A program made the position numbers and the translations under genes. This document shows positions 34,789-45,351 of a stretch of DNA of 64,000 nucleotides, one piece after another. Under the pieces are notes generated by a model that saw only the letters and a list, made by a program, of their open reading frames with translations, was not told the DNA's origin and made no database searches. Positions within the stretch are counted from its first letter, which is position 1. Each line of letters opens with the position of its first letter. This stretch comes from Platerodrilus igneus (taxonomy: Eukaryota > Arthropoda > Insecta > Coleoptera > Lycidae), in contig JARFIW010000831.1 in the NCBI GenBank assembly GCA_036346225.1, positions 3,596,001 to 3,660,000 of the forward strand, in the 5' to 3' direction.

Positions 34789-36289
34789 GATTGTTAAGGG
34801 TGCTTTCGCTTTTAATTAATTTAAATTTTTGTAAAATTGAGATTTATTTCGCGGTTTGTACAATTACATTTTAGTTTGGTTTGTTATTTTCAGTTTAGAT
34901 TGTGTTGGGTTATTTAAGGAATTGTTTTAGTTAAGTTGCGGAGTTTTGTGTTCGACAATGTCTGGTTAGTTGCTGTAGCCTTGAATTCGTTTATTTATAC
35001 TTCACGAATATTAAAGTTCTCGCGGGTTTTAATTTTCTGAAAGGTTTCTATGTGGATTAATTTTTTCCCAATAATTTGCGTTATACTTTGTATGTTTCTG
35101 CGTCAGTTACGATCTTATTTTATTCCTGCTGATTAATTAGTGTCTGTAATGGTCAGTTGCTATTTCCGTCTCCGTAGGTGTTAATTAATAAGTGCATAAA
35201 ATGTTTCCTTTCAACTGTATTGTCTAGTTACCTTGAATTTCTAAATATAGAGTTTGCAAGTTTTCATTTACAGTTTCGCTATAATTGTTGCATCAAGGTC
35301 TTGTTTAATAATTTATACAATAAGTTATTTAATTATAAGGTTTTAAGTTTCTGAAAGGTTTTATTTTCAGTCGGTTTTAAATTTAAATAAATCGCGTCTT
35401 TTACAATTAATTACTTCGAGTTGAAATATTTAATCATAAAATGTCACGTTTGAATGAGTCTTTTCAGTGATGTAAATATTTATAAAGTTGCGATGGGTGA
35501 ATGGTTTCATTTTCTGCTGGTTGTCAGTATAATTCGTATCAGAGTCGCGTTGTAGATTTGCAAGCTTTGTTTCAATTTGTAATAAGTTGAATGGTTTAAT
35601 TTAATAATAATAATTACAAAGTGCTTCTATAATTTATATACTAGGTGTTTAATTTATAGAAGTGCGATAAAGGTTACGTTTGAATATTCGTTTCTTATTC
35701 GTTTCTATAGTTAATCGCTTTTGCGTTTTGTACATTAATCTTTTGGTGATAAATTCGTAAAAATTAGTTGCGTTCTATTTTTGAATTTTAAAATCGTTTC
35801 CGTTTTGTATTAATAATTCGTGCGTCAGTTATGTTTTGGTTTATTAATAATTCGTAATAATTGTACTAATAATTGCGTAAAAATTCTCTTGCTTCAAAAA
35901 TTATTTTTCGTAGTTGCAAATAGATCTCGTTTGAAAATAATTTCTCTTAGTAAGTTATCTTCATAAAATGGCATAAATTGCAATAATTAAAAATAAAAAT
36001 ATTCTGTACATACATAACATAATAAAAATTTTTTTCTATTACTAGCTACTATCAATAAATTTGTAAAAAAAATCAATTGCTTTTAAGGAAAATGAACTTA
36101 CATTATTTTCATCGTCTGTTTCTTTTGTTCTATGGCTGTGGGCTCGGTCGATTTTGTACTTCGTCCACGTTGTGTTTCTTTGGATTCGGTCGATGCTTGT
36201 ACCTCTTCCAACTTTGTTTTGGTTGTTCCAGAATTGTAATTGAAATTCTTGGTCACCAGTTTTCCTATTTTTGGATTCGTAGTGCCTTT
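34789..36289 (-). other. Errantivirus leader between primer site and gag
   Basis: About 1.5 kb of AT-rich sequence without coding signals lies here, except a basic, Lys/Thr-rich 67-residue frame (36301-36098) that starts at the primer site. The leader is long for an errantivirus and may hold another unrecognised insertion. Confidence 0.5.
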
Positions 36290-36309
36290 CTGAATCTGCA
36301 CGCTGCGCC
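36290..36309 (-). other. Errantivirus primer binding site
   Basis: Abutting the 5' LTR, the minus strand reads TGGCGCAGCGTGCAG after the LTR-terminal AACT. This resembles the complement of a tRNA-Ser 3' end, a primer used by some errantiviruses. Confidence 0.55.
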
Positions 36310-36860
36310 AGTTACATTTCGAGCTTTGGTCTTTTTAAAAACTTCGTCCAAAATCTTTGTAACAAAATTTATTTATTATACAGATTTTAATATGAAATTT
36401 TGACAAACTTGATTTAAAATACTCTTAGTAAAAAATTAAATAATAATTGAACTAATATGAGTGAGTAGCCTAAGCAAACTGCAATGTTTCAGCTGAAATA
36501 CTTATGACTGACCGACTGATGGTCTTGGGGCTTTCGGGATATTTATGTTGTCCCTGCCCCTCACATGTCTGTGGGATCTTGCAGAGCTCATGTCTGCTTA
36601 TTTCTTAATTCTATTCATTATACAATGACAAAAGCTTACTTTCTAAGTAATCACGGTTCTTAACCGTCTTTGACCTGCAGCTATAGTATCACTTACTGTC
36701 TGGAATACAGTGTATTGCATCCGTTCTCACAACTTGCTTGTGAACTTTTAATAACCTATCTGGTTTATCCTTGAATTACATTGTTGCACTTTAACAATTT
36801 CTAATAACTCCTAATAGCTTCTATTTTGTTATACATACATAGATTGGAGGATATATAACT
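36310..36860 (-). repeat. 5' LTR of the errantivirus
   Basis: On the plus strand it runs AGTTACATTTCG ... GGATATATAACT, 551 bp. It is the partner of 26357-26880. Confidence 0.92.
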
Positions 36861-37030
36861 TGCGTAATTACTTCAACCTGTGTTTAATGCTAGTTGACTT
36901 CAGAAACAAATCTGAGTATCTCGACCCCTGTCAGCAATGGTTGATAAAAATGTCAAACATAATTGAAAGTTAGGTTGATATAATGACGACGAACACGATT
37001 TGAATTTGTTTGTCAATCGATTTGAATTAC

Positions 37031-37175
37031 AGGTGTAGATAGTTCAGTGGTACACTGTCTGATTATTGTTAATCAGTAGTTTATAGGTTTATATTCCGGT
37101 CGACACTTTATATTTTCTTTCTTTCAATTACTAGCTAGGTTTAAAATCATCATTTAGACTTTTCAAAAAGTTTAA
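37031..37175 (+). mobile_element. tRNA-derived SINE, second family member
   Basis: An A-box-like TAGTTCAGTGG (37040-37050) and a B-box-like AGGTTTATATTCC (37085-37097) precede the same body as at 12361 (TATTTTCTTTCTTTCAATTA ... TTTAGACTT). The head is unlike that of the 12361 copy. Confidence 0.6.
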
Positions 37176-37735
37176 ATTGGAGTTTCATATGATCTAACAT
37201 TGCAGCCTTAAAAAAGAACTTGCTTTGTTTAACTCCTGTATGCTACGTATACCACAATTAAATTTTTTTCATAAATTTGAGCTTCCCTACGTGTTTTTAC
37301 AATGTCGTCTCGAGGCACTCTTAGTATCTAATCATCAGCATCATTAAGTTTTCAGTCCTGGAACTGGTTAGACGCGTACCCTCATTGTTTCCTATTTTGA
37401 ACTAACCTACACATTTCCCTGAAATTTGCACAGTCTGCATCTATCACTACCTGATTTAGGTCTACATCTATCTCCTTTTTCATATCTCTGCTTGTAATAT
37501 ATCCCATACTAATCCCCAAAAAATGCCTTAGAACGTATTCTGCCCTTCTATTTCTCCTATTTTTTTTCACAGATAACCTTGTTCCTTTACTATAACCTAT
37601 TTGCTATTAACTTTGTCTGTCCATGCTGTCATCCTCATACATCTGAAGTACAACATTTCAAAAGGCTACTACCGTTATTCTAATTATTTATAGTTCCGGG
37701 TTGGGACCGTGTCATTTTATAAATTAAGGTCGACG

Positions 37736-37766
37736 TTTCGCCCACTTTTGTAAGGGGCTTCATCAG
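37736..37766 (-). ncRNA. Hammerhead-like ribozyme core, left arm
   Basis: On the minus strand CTGATGA (37766-37760) is followed by a GCCC/GGGC stem with a loop and then GAAA (37739-37736) and CGTC. The base before CTGATGA is T here (C in the other arm), which keeps a G-T wobble with the GAC after the candidate cleavage site. Confidence 0.6.
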
Positions 37767-37881
37767 AACAATAAAATAATTTTTTTTTAAAATTTATTTA
37801 TTATTATTATTTTTTTAAGATAAGAATGATTAAAAAAATAATAATAATAAATAAATTAAATTTTTTTTTTATTTTATTGTC

Positions 37882-37916
37882 CTGATGAAGCCCCTTACAA
37901 AAGTGGGCGAAACGTC
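37882..37916 (+). ncRNA. Hammerhead-like ribozyme core, right arm
   Basis: CTGATGA (37882-37888), stem II GCCC (37890-37893) with GGGC (37905-37908), then GAAA (37909-37912) and CGTC. The candidate cleavage triplet GTC follows directly. A single molecule has no room for helix III, but ACGT is self-complementary, so the core would work only as a dimer or in tandem, a known property of minimal hammerheads. A three-base GTC/GAC helix I flanks it. Confidence 0.6.
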
Positions 37917-38210
37917 GACCTTAATTTATAAAATGACACGGTCCCAACCCGGAACCATAAATAATTATAATGACTCCGGCCGTGAAAGCCTCCGACAATA
38001 CCGTTATTCTGTCTGCTTTCCTACTGCCCGTATTTCATAGGCATACTATGCTGTGCTCCACACATACGCTTTCAAAATTTTTTCTTGTTTCTATGTTTTT
38101 TGTTGTTCATCATAGGCGCTGTTCTTTCTTGTTAGATGCAGTTCGATCCCCTTCTATTATTTTACAATTATATACCCTATTTCAGCGACATTCAGTGGTT
38201 GTGAAGGGGG

Positions 38211-38507
38211 GAGCGGCTCTGTGGAGTAGTTGGTATGTGTGTGACTACTACGTCCAAAGTTCTGGGTTTGAATCCCGACACAGTCCGCTTGAAAAATGCT
38301 AGGCGAGCATTTTTCACAAAAATACACCCTCGTTCGGGTGAGAGATAAAATGGAGGTCCCGTGTGTGAGTGTTGTCACGCACATTAAGGATCCCTACCTT
38401 ACTTGGAACAGCAAGGGGTCGGCAAAATTCCAAATTTTCCAGGTAAAAAAACTTGCTTCCTGGCCAATGTAGTACCTTCGGGTGGAGGATTGGAAAATCA
38501 AATGTAA
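38211..38507 (+). mobile_element. tRNA-derived SINE, 297 bp
   Basis: The head has an A-box-like TGGAGTAGTTGG (38221-38232) and a B box GGGTTTGAATCCC (38264-38276). A ~220 bp body follows. Imperfect 14-15 bp target repeats GGTTGTGAAGGGGG and GGTTGTGAGTAGGGG flank it, and removing it restores the LINE sequence. It has no poly(A) tail. Confidence 0.85.
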
Positions 38508-39078
38508 GGTTGTGAGTAGGGGTAAGCAGCCTCGGCTGCCAAGTTCCCCAGCACTTGAACATTTGCCGATTTAATGTTTTTTCCAATATATCTTTTCGCA
38601 CAGGCAACATTAGTTGCAGATATTTCACAACTAACCCCTGTAATTGTTTATAATAATCATCAGATTTATCTGCGCTTATTTTTTCGTCATTAGGTTTTCC
38701 GTCTCAAAACTGGTTGAACACGTACCTGCACTTATTTATATTCTGAGCTAGCCTACACCGTTCCTTGAAATTCTCACACAGCCTGTATACAGCACAGTTC
38801 GTCTTCTATTGTTTTTTAATTGTATGCCCTATTTCAGTGAAGGGGGTTAAGTAGCTTGTAGCTATCAAGATCCCCAACGCTTAATTTGCCGAATTAATAA
38901 TTTTCCAGTAAATCTTTTCACACAATTAACATTATTCTAGAATATTGCACAAACAATACCTGTAGTTGCTTATAATAATCATGTTTAAGTACAGTTATTT
39001 TTTCGTCATTAGTTTTTCCATCTTGGGACTGGTTGGACGCGTACCTTCATTGATTTTTATTCTGAGCTAGCCTACACA

Positions 39079-40984
39079 AAAAAACTTCTTACCTAGATTC
39101 CTCTCTTCTTAATTTTAATTCTTCTTCAGTTTCCCCGGCTAGCTCAGTTGGGCCTCCTCTTGGATACCTAGATTCACCATTATGCTCTGCATCGTTCAGG
39201 CACACTCTCAATAAAACCACAAAATTCAACAATCATACAATATTTATTTTTCACTATTTACAAATAAAAATCCATTATTATCCACATTTCAGTGATCAAG
39301 TTACACCTCTATAAATCCTAATTTTGTAATGTCCTGTATTTTAATTTAAATTATCAAACACATAGAATGTACCCGGAGTAAATGGGCCCTGAATAATATC
39401 TTATTTTTCATTATTTCTTTATAATTTATTTTAAATTTACGTAAACTCTGGAGTATGGTGAGCTCATGATAACCCAGTTAATTATGAATAGTGTATGCTT
39501 TTTACCTTGCATACGCTGACTGCAAACAAAACCCCCATGTACTCGTAACAATAAAAATTATAAATTCCTGATGGAACGTTAACAAGTTTTATATACTTTT
39601 AGATTTCTATTTAAATACCATAATACAGTTAGTTATACGTATTATTTTCAATACGCAAAATAATGCACAATACCTTCAAAATTCACTTTCACACGTCACA
39701 CAATATTCATAGTTTCATAGTTTATAACAACAACAATGTTAAAGCGTTACCTGGAATTTCTAGAAAATCTCTACTCCGTTGACTAAACTGTAAAAATGGT
39801 TCGCTCAGCTCTGCTGGCCGCCTCTAGCTATTTGTAGAAGAACATTATTTGTGTTGTGCTGCATGCGCTGACTTCACGGTGCATCCCAAATTAATTACTC
39901 TTCTTTCATAATCGCGTACTTTAGTTAAATTCAATTTCATATACGTTTAATTACTTCACGTCACTTCACGAGCTTGTTTAAGATCAATGTTGCACATGAA
40001 ATTAGAATTTAGACTCGCCACTTATTCGCGTATCAAATTATGAGGCCAACACTGTATTATTTAATTTAAAATTATTTATACTTACAAACTCGTATTTGAA
40101 GCGATGTAAATACTATTAGAACGAAGTTAAAAGAGACGAAGTTAAAAGAGAGCGAGCCGTGCTAATTCATCCAGTATTTATATGCTTCGACTGTAACCTC
40201 TCCTGGCCACTCTTACCGTAAATATCTAATTTAAAATAACACGTTCTTAAAATTTTGTTTCAACCGTTTTTGAAATTCCCGAAATTTAGCGCGTCGTTAC
40301 GACATTTTCCAATAAACCCGACTTCAAATATTCTCGTGCTTGTCTGTTGTACAACTAACGATATCGACCAATAGTATATGCATTGACGTCTTAAAAATCC
40401 CGCCTATATTAACGCTATCGCTTGTTTATGCATATCATATGTTTCCTTCTACCCTTGTTTAAGTGGTAGAGAATCGATATTACTGTCCGCGTTCTACAAC
40501 TCCATGTGGACCAAATTACGTGCTTTAGCGACTGTTGTTTACCAATATTCTTTGAAACTTGTTTGTTATCTATAAAAATAAGGGGAACCTGTAATTTAGA
40601 AAACATGCAGGTGTTTAATTAACCGACGTTTTAACACAACATTTCTAGGAGTTGGCTTTTCAACGTATTTTATATCCAACGGCTGTTTCTGTGTTAGCAA
40701 CGCGTTTCACCTTGGTATTATTGATTTTTCATGCTTTTATGCATATTATACGTAAATAACCGTTCAATTAAACTCAATTAAATTAATAAATTAATTGCAT
40801 TGGCTTCTACAATTTATTTTCTTTGCAAACCTACTAAATTTTAATCATTATTTGTAAAATTTTGTTAATACTTGTTACGTAAAAGTGAACTAACATAAAT
40901 TTCGCACGTAAATTCTGGTTGTTTCCTCTATACAGGGCGTTTCACATTGCTTTGTTTATAGTTAAATTTAACCTATTAAAACCA
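39079..40984. other. Non-coding stretch
   Basis: AT-rich without genes. A tRNA-Lys-like 5' half (CCCCGGCTAGCTCAGTTGGG) lies at 39132-39151 but the rest of a tRNA is missing. Confidence 0.5.
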
Positions 40985-40986
40985 CT

Positions 40987-41027
<41 letters not shown>

Positions 41028-41145
41028 ATGATATTCGCCCCACGATTGGGCATGTTATAAAATTGCCGTGATATTACTCGATTTTGGGATTAATGAGCTT
41101 GACGGTTGCTCGTGAAACTAAATAAGGACTTAAATACTAACTAAA

Positions 41146-41186
<41 letters not shown>

Positions 41187-41275
41187 CTATGATATTCGCC
41201 CACGATTGGGCATATCTTAAAATTGCTGTGATATTACTCGATTTTAGGATTAATGAGCCCCTACGGTGGGTGTCA
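40985..41275. repeat. Two tandem units: (AT)n plus a conserved ~75 bp block
   Basis: Each unit has a (TA)n tract (40990-41024 and 41152-41184) followed by TGNTATGATATTCGCCC..CGATTGGGCAT and ATTACTCGATTTT-GGATTAATGAGC. Between them, 41101-41150 resembles a piece of the satellite monomer at 44.8 kb. Confidence 0.8.
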
Positions 41276-44039
41276 TAAATTGCTATGTTTTGCCCTATTA
41301 TTATTTTGAGCCCCAATGTAATGAAATGTTAAATTAGGATTTTTACCCCGACTAGCTTACTAAATAGATCTTATTGAATAAAGCAAATAAAGCAATTCTA
41401 TAATACACAATATAATAGTTGATAATATTTACAACACTCAAAATTTTCGTTTTTGTATAGAATATCTACATATACCAGATTTATGTTTTTTTGAAAGCCA
41501 GCAAAAATATCTTTTAATTATTTAGGGACCTTCGAACGTTCCAAGATACCTATTTCATTTTCCTAAATCTTTAAGTGACCCTTTTTGATGACTCTTACAA
41601 ATATACAATGTGTCAAATATTAAATTAAAAACAGTTTTCAATAATTAAGTGTATTATGATTGCTAATCTGGAATGGGTTCTGTAGTTCCATCCTAGTCTA
41701 TAATCCCCTTTCTATGTTCGGTTTGCTTATTGATATGCCGGCCCCATATAAAGATCGCCTCCCAAAAATCGCTTCCAATTAAAATCGTACCAAGTAGGAA
41801 TATGTCCAAATTAGAATACGTTCATTTTAAATTATCTCCAAAATTAAGGTATGTTCAAAGTTAGAAGTCCCAAATTAAAGTCGTCTCAATTTAATATCTC
41901 AAATTAAAGTCGAAATTAAAATTCAAACTTAAAATCCAAATTTAAGATCTAAACTTAAAAGCCCTGTTTTATTAATAGTAGAAATGAATTTAATTAAGTC
42001 GTTTTACTTACGTCTATCTACAGATCGGCTTATTTTCGTTGTACAAAATCTTGCACTTTTAACTCTGATTTATTTTGCTTTATACTTCACTGTTTACGTA
42101 AGTTTTTATCACCTTTGAATATAGTCATTGCTTAGTTTGAAAATAGACTAAAATGTCGCTCCGTTACTATCGTATATATAAGCCCTACCTCCAATTGATT
42201 TCATTGGCTTGTTGACATTCTAGGACGAAACTTTTACCTTATCTCGCATACCTTGGCATTTTTGGCAATTACTTAGTTTACATCTTTCAATGCATGCCTT
42301 GTCTATCACGCCCGCATCCCGCATATCGTCGTATTATTCGAGAATTTCTAACTTTTGACTTTTATTAAATCACGTATTTGGATGTTTGTTAGTTTTATCG
42401 TCTAATTGAATCGTCTGGCGCTTGTTTATTTCTACAGAATATTGGTTTTCTGAACAAATGTGTTTTCTTCCAGTCACGTAGCGATTTTCTAATAATGAAA
42501 ATATTTAGAATGCGTGTACGATGATATTTTCGACGCAATTGTTAAATGTTTGCAATGCCAATTTATCTATGCTTCCCGGTGATTTAATTTTGAAGCAATT
42601 TGTTGCGTTTTATAATCTTATCTTTACTTGTAAACTACACTTAGGCATCTTATGTTCTCCTGCATTTAATCCTGTGTATTTTATATATAATGTCATTTCA
42701 ATTAACAATATGTAAAGTGACCGTTTTACTCTTATGATTTCTGAAAGTATGTGCTTTTCTTAAAATAGCAATAGTAAACAAACGAGGTCTTTCTGCACGT
42801 CGATGTAATTATATTCTCGGTCTCCTTCTGATCACCACTGTTCTGTGTACTTTAATACCCTAAAATTTACATGTGCCTCGGCTAGCTCAGTTTAATTCAC
42901 ACAGAGTGCACAACGTTACGATAATCAAATAATTTACCCCTTTTATTCTAAAACCTTTCCTGCTTTGAATGATAAAACGAAGTCGATTAATATTTGTATA
43001 ATGAGAAAAGAAAAATCATATACACTTCACAGCTTAATCTGTTTAACTGTCTTCGATTTCGTACTTAGGCTTAGATTCCGTAATGTCACGTAAAGCCCTA
43101 AAATTATAAATATTTAACCTAAATTAATTAATAAATTTCTACTTACGTTTTCCAGCAAACGGTTGAACTTGTATCATATATTTTCACTATAATTTATTTA
43201 AAATATTTTATAACACCACTTTTTACAAAATTTTTATTGTTTAATTTGAAGATTTACTCGACGCGTAAATTCTTGAGTATTAGTGAGGTTCTAACTAAGA
43301 CTGTCTGCTTATCAAACTTTTGCGTTATATAGTTTACGCCCTATCAAAAAATCCATTGGTTTATCTGAGCTCCTGTTCAAAGTTTATGACCATCCATTGG
43401 TTGTATTGGATATTTTTGGACTTTTACAGGTTTATCTATGATAATGCCTTGTCGAAACGATTCCTTGATCAAGTAGGTACCAGTGGATTTCTAGTTTGTA
43501 TTTATTTTATACAGTTTGTTTTGATGTTGTTACAGGAATTTCTAATTCGCCTTGGTACGTAATTTCCCTTATGGCTTTGTTTGTCAAGATAATACTTTGG
43601 AATTTGTATTAACTCCATGTAGAAAATCACGTAGCCAAAATGACGTAAATTAACATATTTCTGTTTACATTTTTTGTTTCCGAAACGTATTTATTTCGAA
43701 GGATGCATTTCTTATCAAGACACTATGCCAGCTGCTTTCACTGTCGCATGTTTAATGTGAATTGTATTATGATTTTCTAGGTTTTTACTGCATTTAACGC
43801 GTATCTATTTACAATTTATAAATACTTTTGGTTTAAGACAAGTTTGATTGCGTGTAGAGTTATTTCTTTTGCTGAATGCGTGTTTATTGTTGAGTGATAT
43901 GTTTCTCGGTATTAATTAAAGTCAACTGCGATCCTTACACAGGGTGATAAATGTTTGCTCTTTGCATAATATTGCAAACTACGTATTTTCATACTGAATA
44001 AATGTATATATATATATATAAAACTACTTATAATATTTA

Positions 44040-44040
<1 letters not shown>
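41276..44040. other. Non-coding stretch
   Basis: No gene or transposon motif is readable. Open frames at 42521 and 43320 are hydrophobic by-products of T-rich sequence. A CGGCTAGCTCAGTT motif at 42878-42891 repeats the one at 39134. Confidence 0.5.

Positions 44041-44047
<7 letters not shown>

Positions 44048-44084
<37 letters not shown>
44048..44084. repeat. (TA)n microsatellite at satellite edge
   Basis: An AT dinucleotide run directly precedes the first satellite monomer; a shorter one lies at 44005-44020. Confidence 0.95.
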
Positions 44085-44087
<3 letters not shown>

Positions 44088-45351
44088 TTTAAAGAGGTTC
44101 AGAAGCTTTTATAGTCGTAGGAACTCTTCGGAGGGCTTCGGGATTTACTCGTGAGCCCAAGTAGAAACTTGAATATCGATAGATGGAAAATATATACAGT
44201 TTGAAAAGGTCCAAACGTTTTCGGTGGTCTTCGAAACTTTTCGGAAGGCTTCGTGATTTTTTTTGGAACAACGTGAGAATGTAAAAAATTAAGGTATGAA
44301 CATATATACCATAAATTAAACATATAATACAGTGTTAAAAGGTTCAGAAGTCTTCGGTGGTGTTCGAACTCTTCAAAAGGTTTCGGCATCAACTTGTGAA
44401 ACTAAATAAGAATGCACAGAATTACGGTGTGGATGGTTGGGCGACAGGAGCTTCCTGCGTATACGTGGTTTACGATACTAAACTATAGCGACGTGCCCCA
44501 GGTACGCAGGCGAGCGGCCGTCCCTTTGGGTGGCATTACTGGCGGATAATAAGCAGGCTATGGATAGCACTGCTGAAGTGTTAGCAGGCTATGGTGAGCA
44601 CTACCAGTTAAGTTTCTTAGACTATCTTCTTATCGTTCGGGTGTGCGGTGTCTGGCTTCTTAGACAATGTATGTAGACTTAGCACAATTATGTTTAATAT
44701 GCATAAGCAAAAACAAATAAAAAGTTCATAAGTACGTAGATATGAAAGTTAAATAGTTTAAAATGAACAGTTTATACAGTTTTAAGCAGTTCGGAAGTCT
44801 TCGGTAATCTTCGGAATTCTTTGGAAGGCTTCGTGGTTGTTCGTGGAACCAAGTATAAACTTGAATACTAATTAAATGAATAGGTACTCAGTTCAAAGAG
44901 GTCCAGAAGTCTTCGGTAGTTTTCGGAACTCTTCCGAAAACTTCAGGATTTACTTGTGAGGCTGAGTAAGAACTTGAATAAGGATAGATGGAAAATATAT
45001 ACAGTTGTGAGAGATCCAGACGTCTTCAGGGGTTTTCAGAACTCTTCGGAGGGCTTCGTGATTTACTTGTGGGACGTAAGAATGTAAAGAATTATGATGA
45101 ATATAAGAACTACAAATAGAACATATATAGTGTAAAGAGGTTCAAAAGTCTTCGTCGGTCTTCGGAACTGTTCGGAAGGCTTCGGAATTTACTAGTGAGC
45201 CCTAGTAGGAACTTGAATATCGATACATGGAAAATATATAGTTTGAAGAAATCCAGACGTCTTCAGCGGTTTTGGGAACTCTTCGGAAGGCTTCGTGATT
45301 TATTTGTGGAACAACGTGAGAATGTAAAGAATTATGGTATGGGCATATGTA
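44082..45351. repeat. Satellite array, first part
   Basis: Monomers start near 44082, 44191, 44327, 44773, 44883, 44997, 45123 and 45235, spaced ~110-135 bp. Consensus-like words are CAGAAGTCTTCGG, GGAACTCTTCGGAAGGCTTCG and GATTTACTTGTG. After the third monomer a different ~220 bp segment (44431-44640, with GGCGACAGGAGCTT and GCGAGCGGCCG) is inserted in the period and recurs at 47908-48110. The open frames here on both strands are by-products. Confidence 0.9.

Larger units (their letters stand above)
26357..36860 (-). mobile_element. Errantivirus (gypsy-like endogenous retrovirus), minus strand, decayed
   Basis: The element has 524-551 bp LTRs with AGTTA...TAACT ends, gag, protease, RT, RNase H, integrase and an env gene related to gypsy-type envelopes, all on the minus strand. 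A tRNA-Ser-like primer site and a purine tract abut the LTRs. The flanking tetranucleotides (CACG left, TGCG right) do not match exactly, so the target duplication is decayed or the ends rearranged. A solo LTR and a LINE copy are inserted in it. Every gene is interrupted. Confidence 0.92.
37682..37998. mobile_element. Foldback insertion (near-perfect palindrome) with hammerhead-like cores
   Basis: Positions 37682-37966 form an inverted repeat with ~137 bp arms and an ~11 bp loop. It is followed by a 32 bp asymmetric tail ending TCCGACAA. A 12 bp target duplication, TACCGTTATTCT, flanks it (37670-37681 and 37999-38010). It encodes no protein. Each arm carries a hammerhead-type core, a feature reported in terminal repeats of Penelope-like retroelements and in retrozymes, so a non-autonomous derivative of one of those is likely. 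Confidence 0.85.
37330..39078 (-). mobile_element. 5'-truncated RTE-like LINE copy, inverted, twice interrupted
   Basis: Read on the minus strand this matches 10190-11360: tail of the ORF with CAACCAGTCCCAAGATGG, then the two middle modules, the LLKAYVW-type coding piece and the final GATGAT tail. It is interrupted by a SINE (38211-38507) and a foldback insertion (37682-37998). Confidence 0.85.

Noticed and set aside
26357..36860. Two separate LTR elements rather than one errantivirus
   Set aside because: gag, pol and env are collinear on one strand between matching outer LTRs, and the inner LTR has its own CATC duplication, so it is a nested solo LTR.
40990..41184. CRISPR-like array or LTR pair
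   Set aside because: Only two units, each with a variable AT microsatellite. There are no regular spacers, and no TG/CA ends or coding sequence lie between them.
44089..44392. Minus-strand frames with PKSFEDHRK and PKPFEEFEHHRR repeats
   Set aside because: The periodic peptides are translations of satellite monomers; they shift frame between monomers and have no start context.
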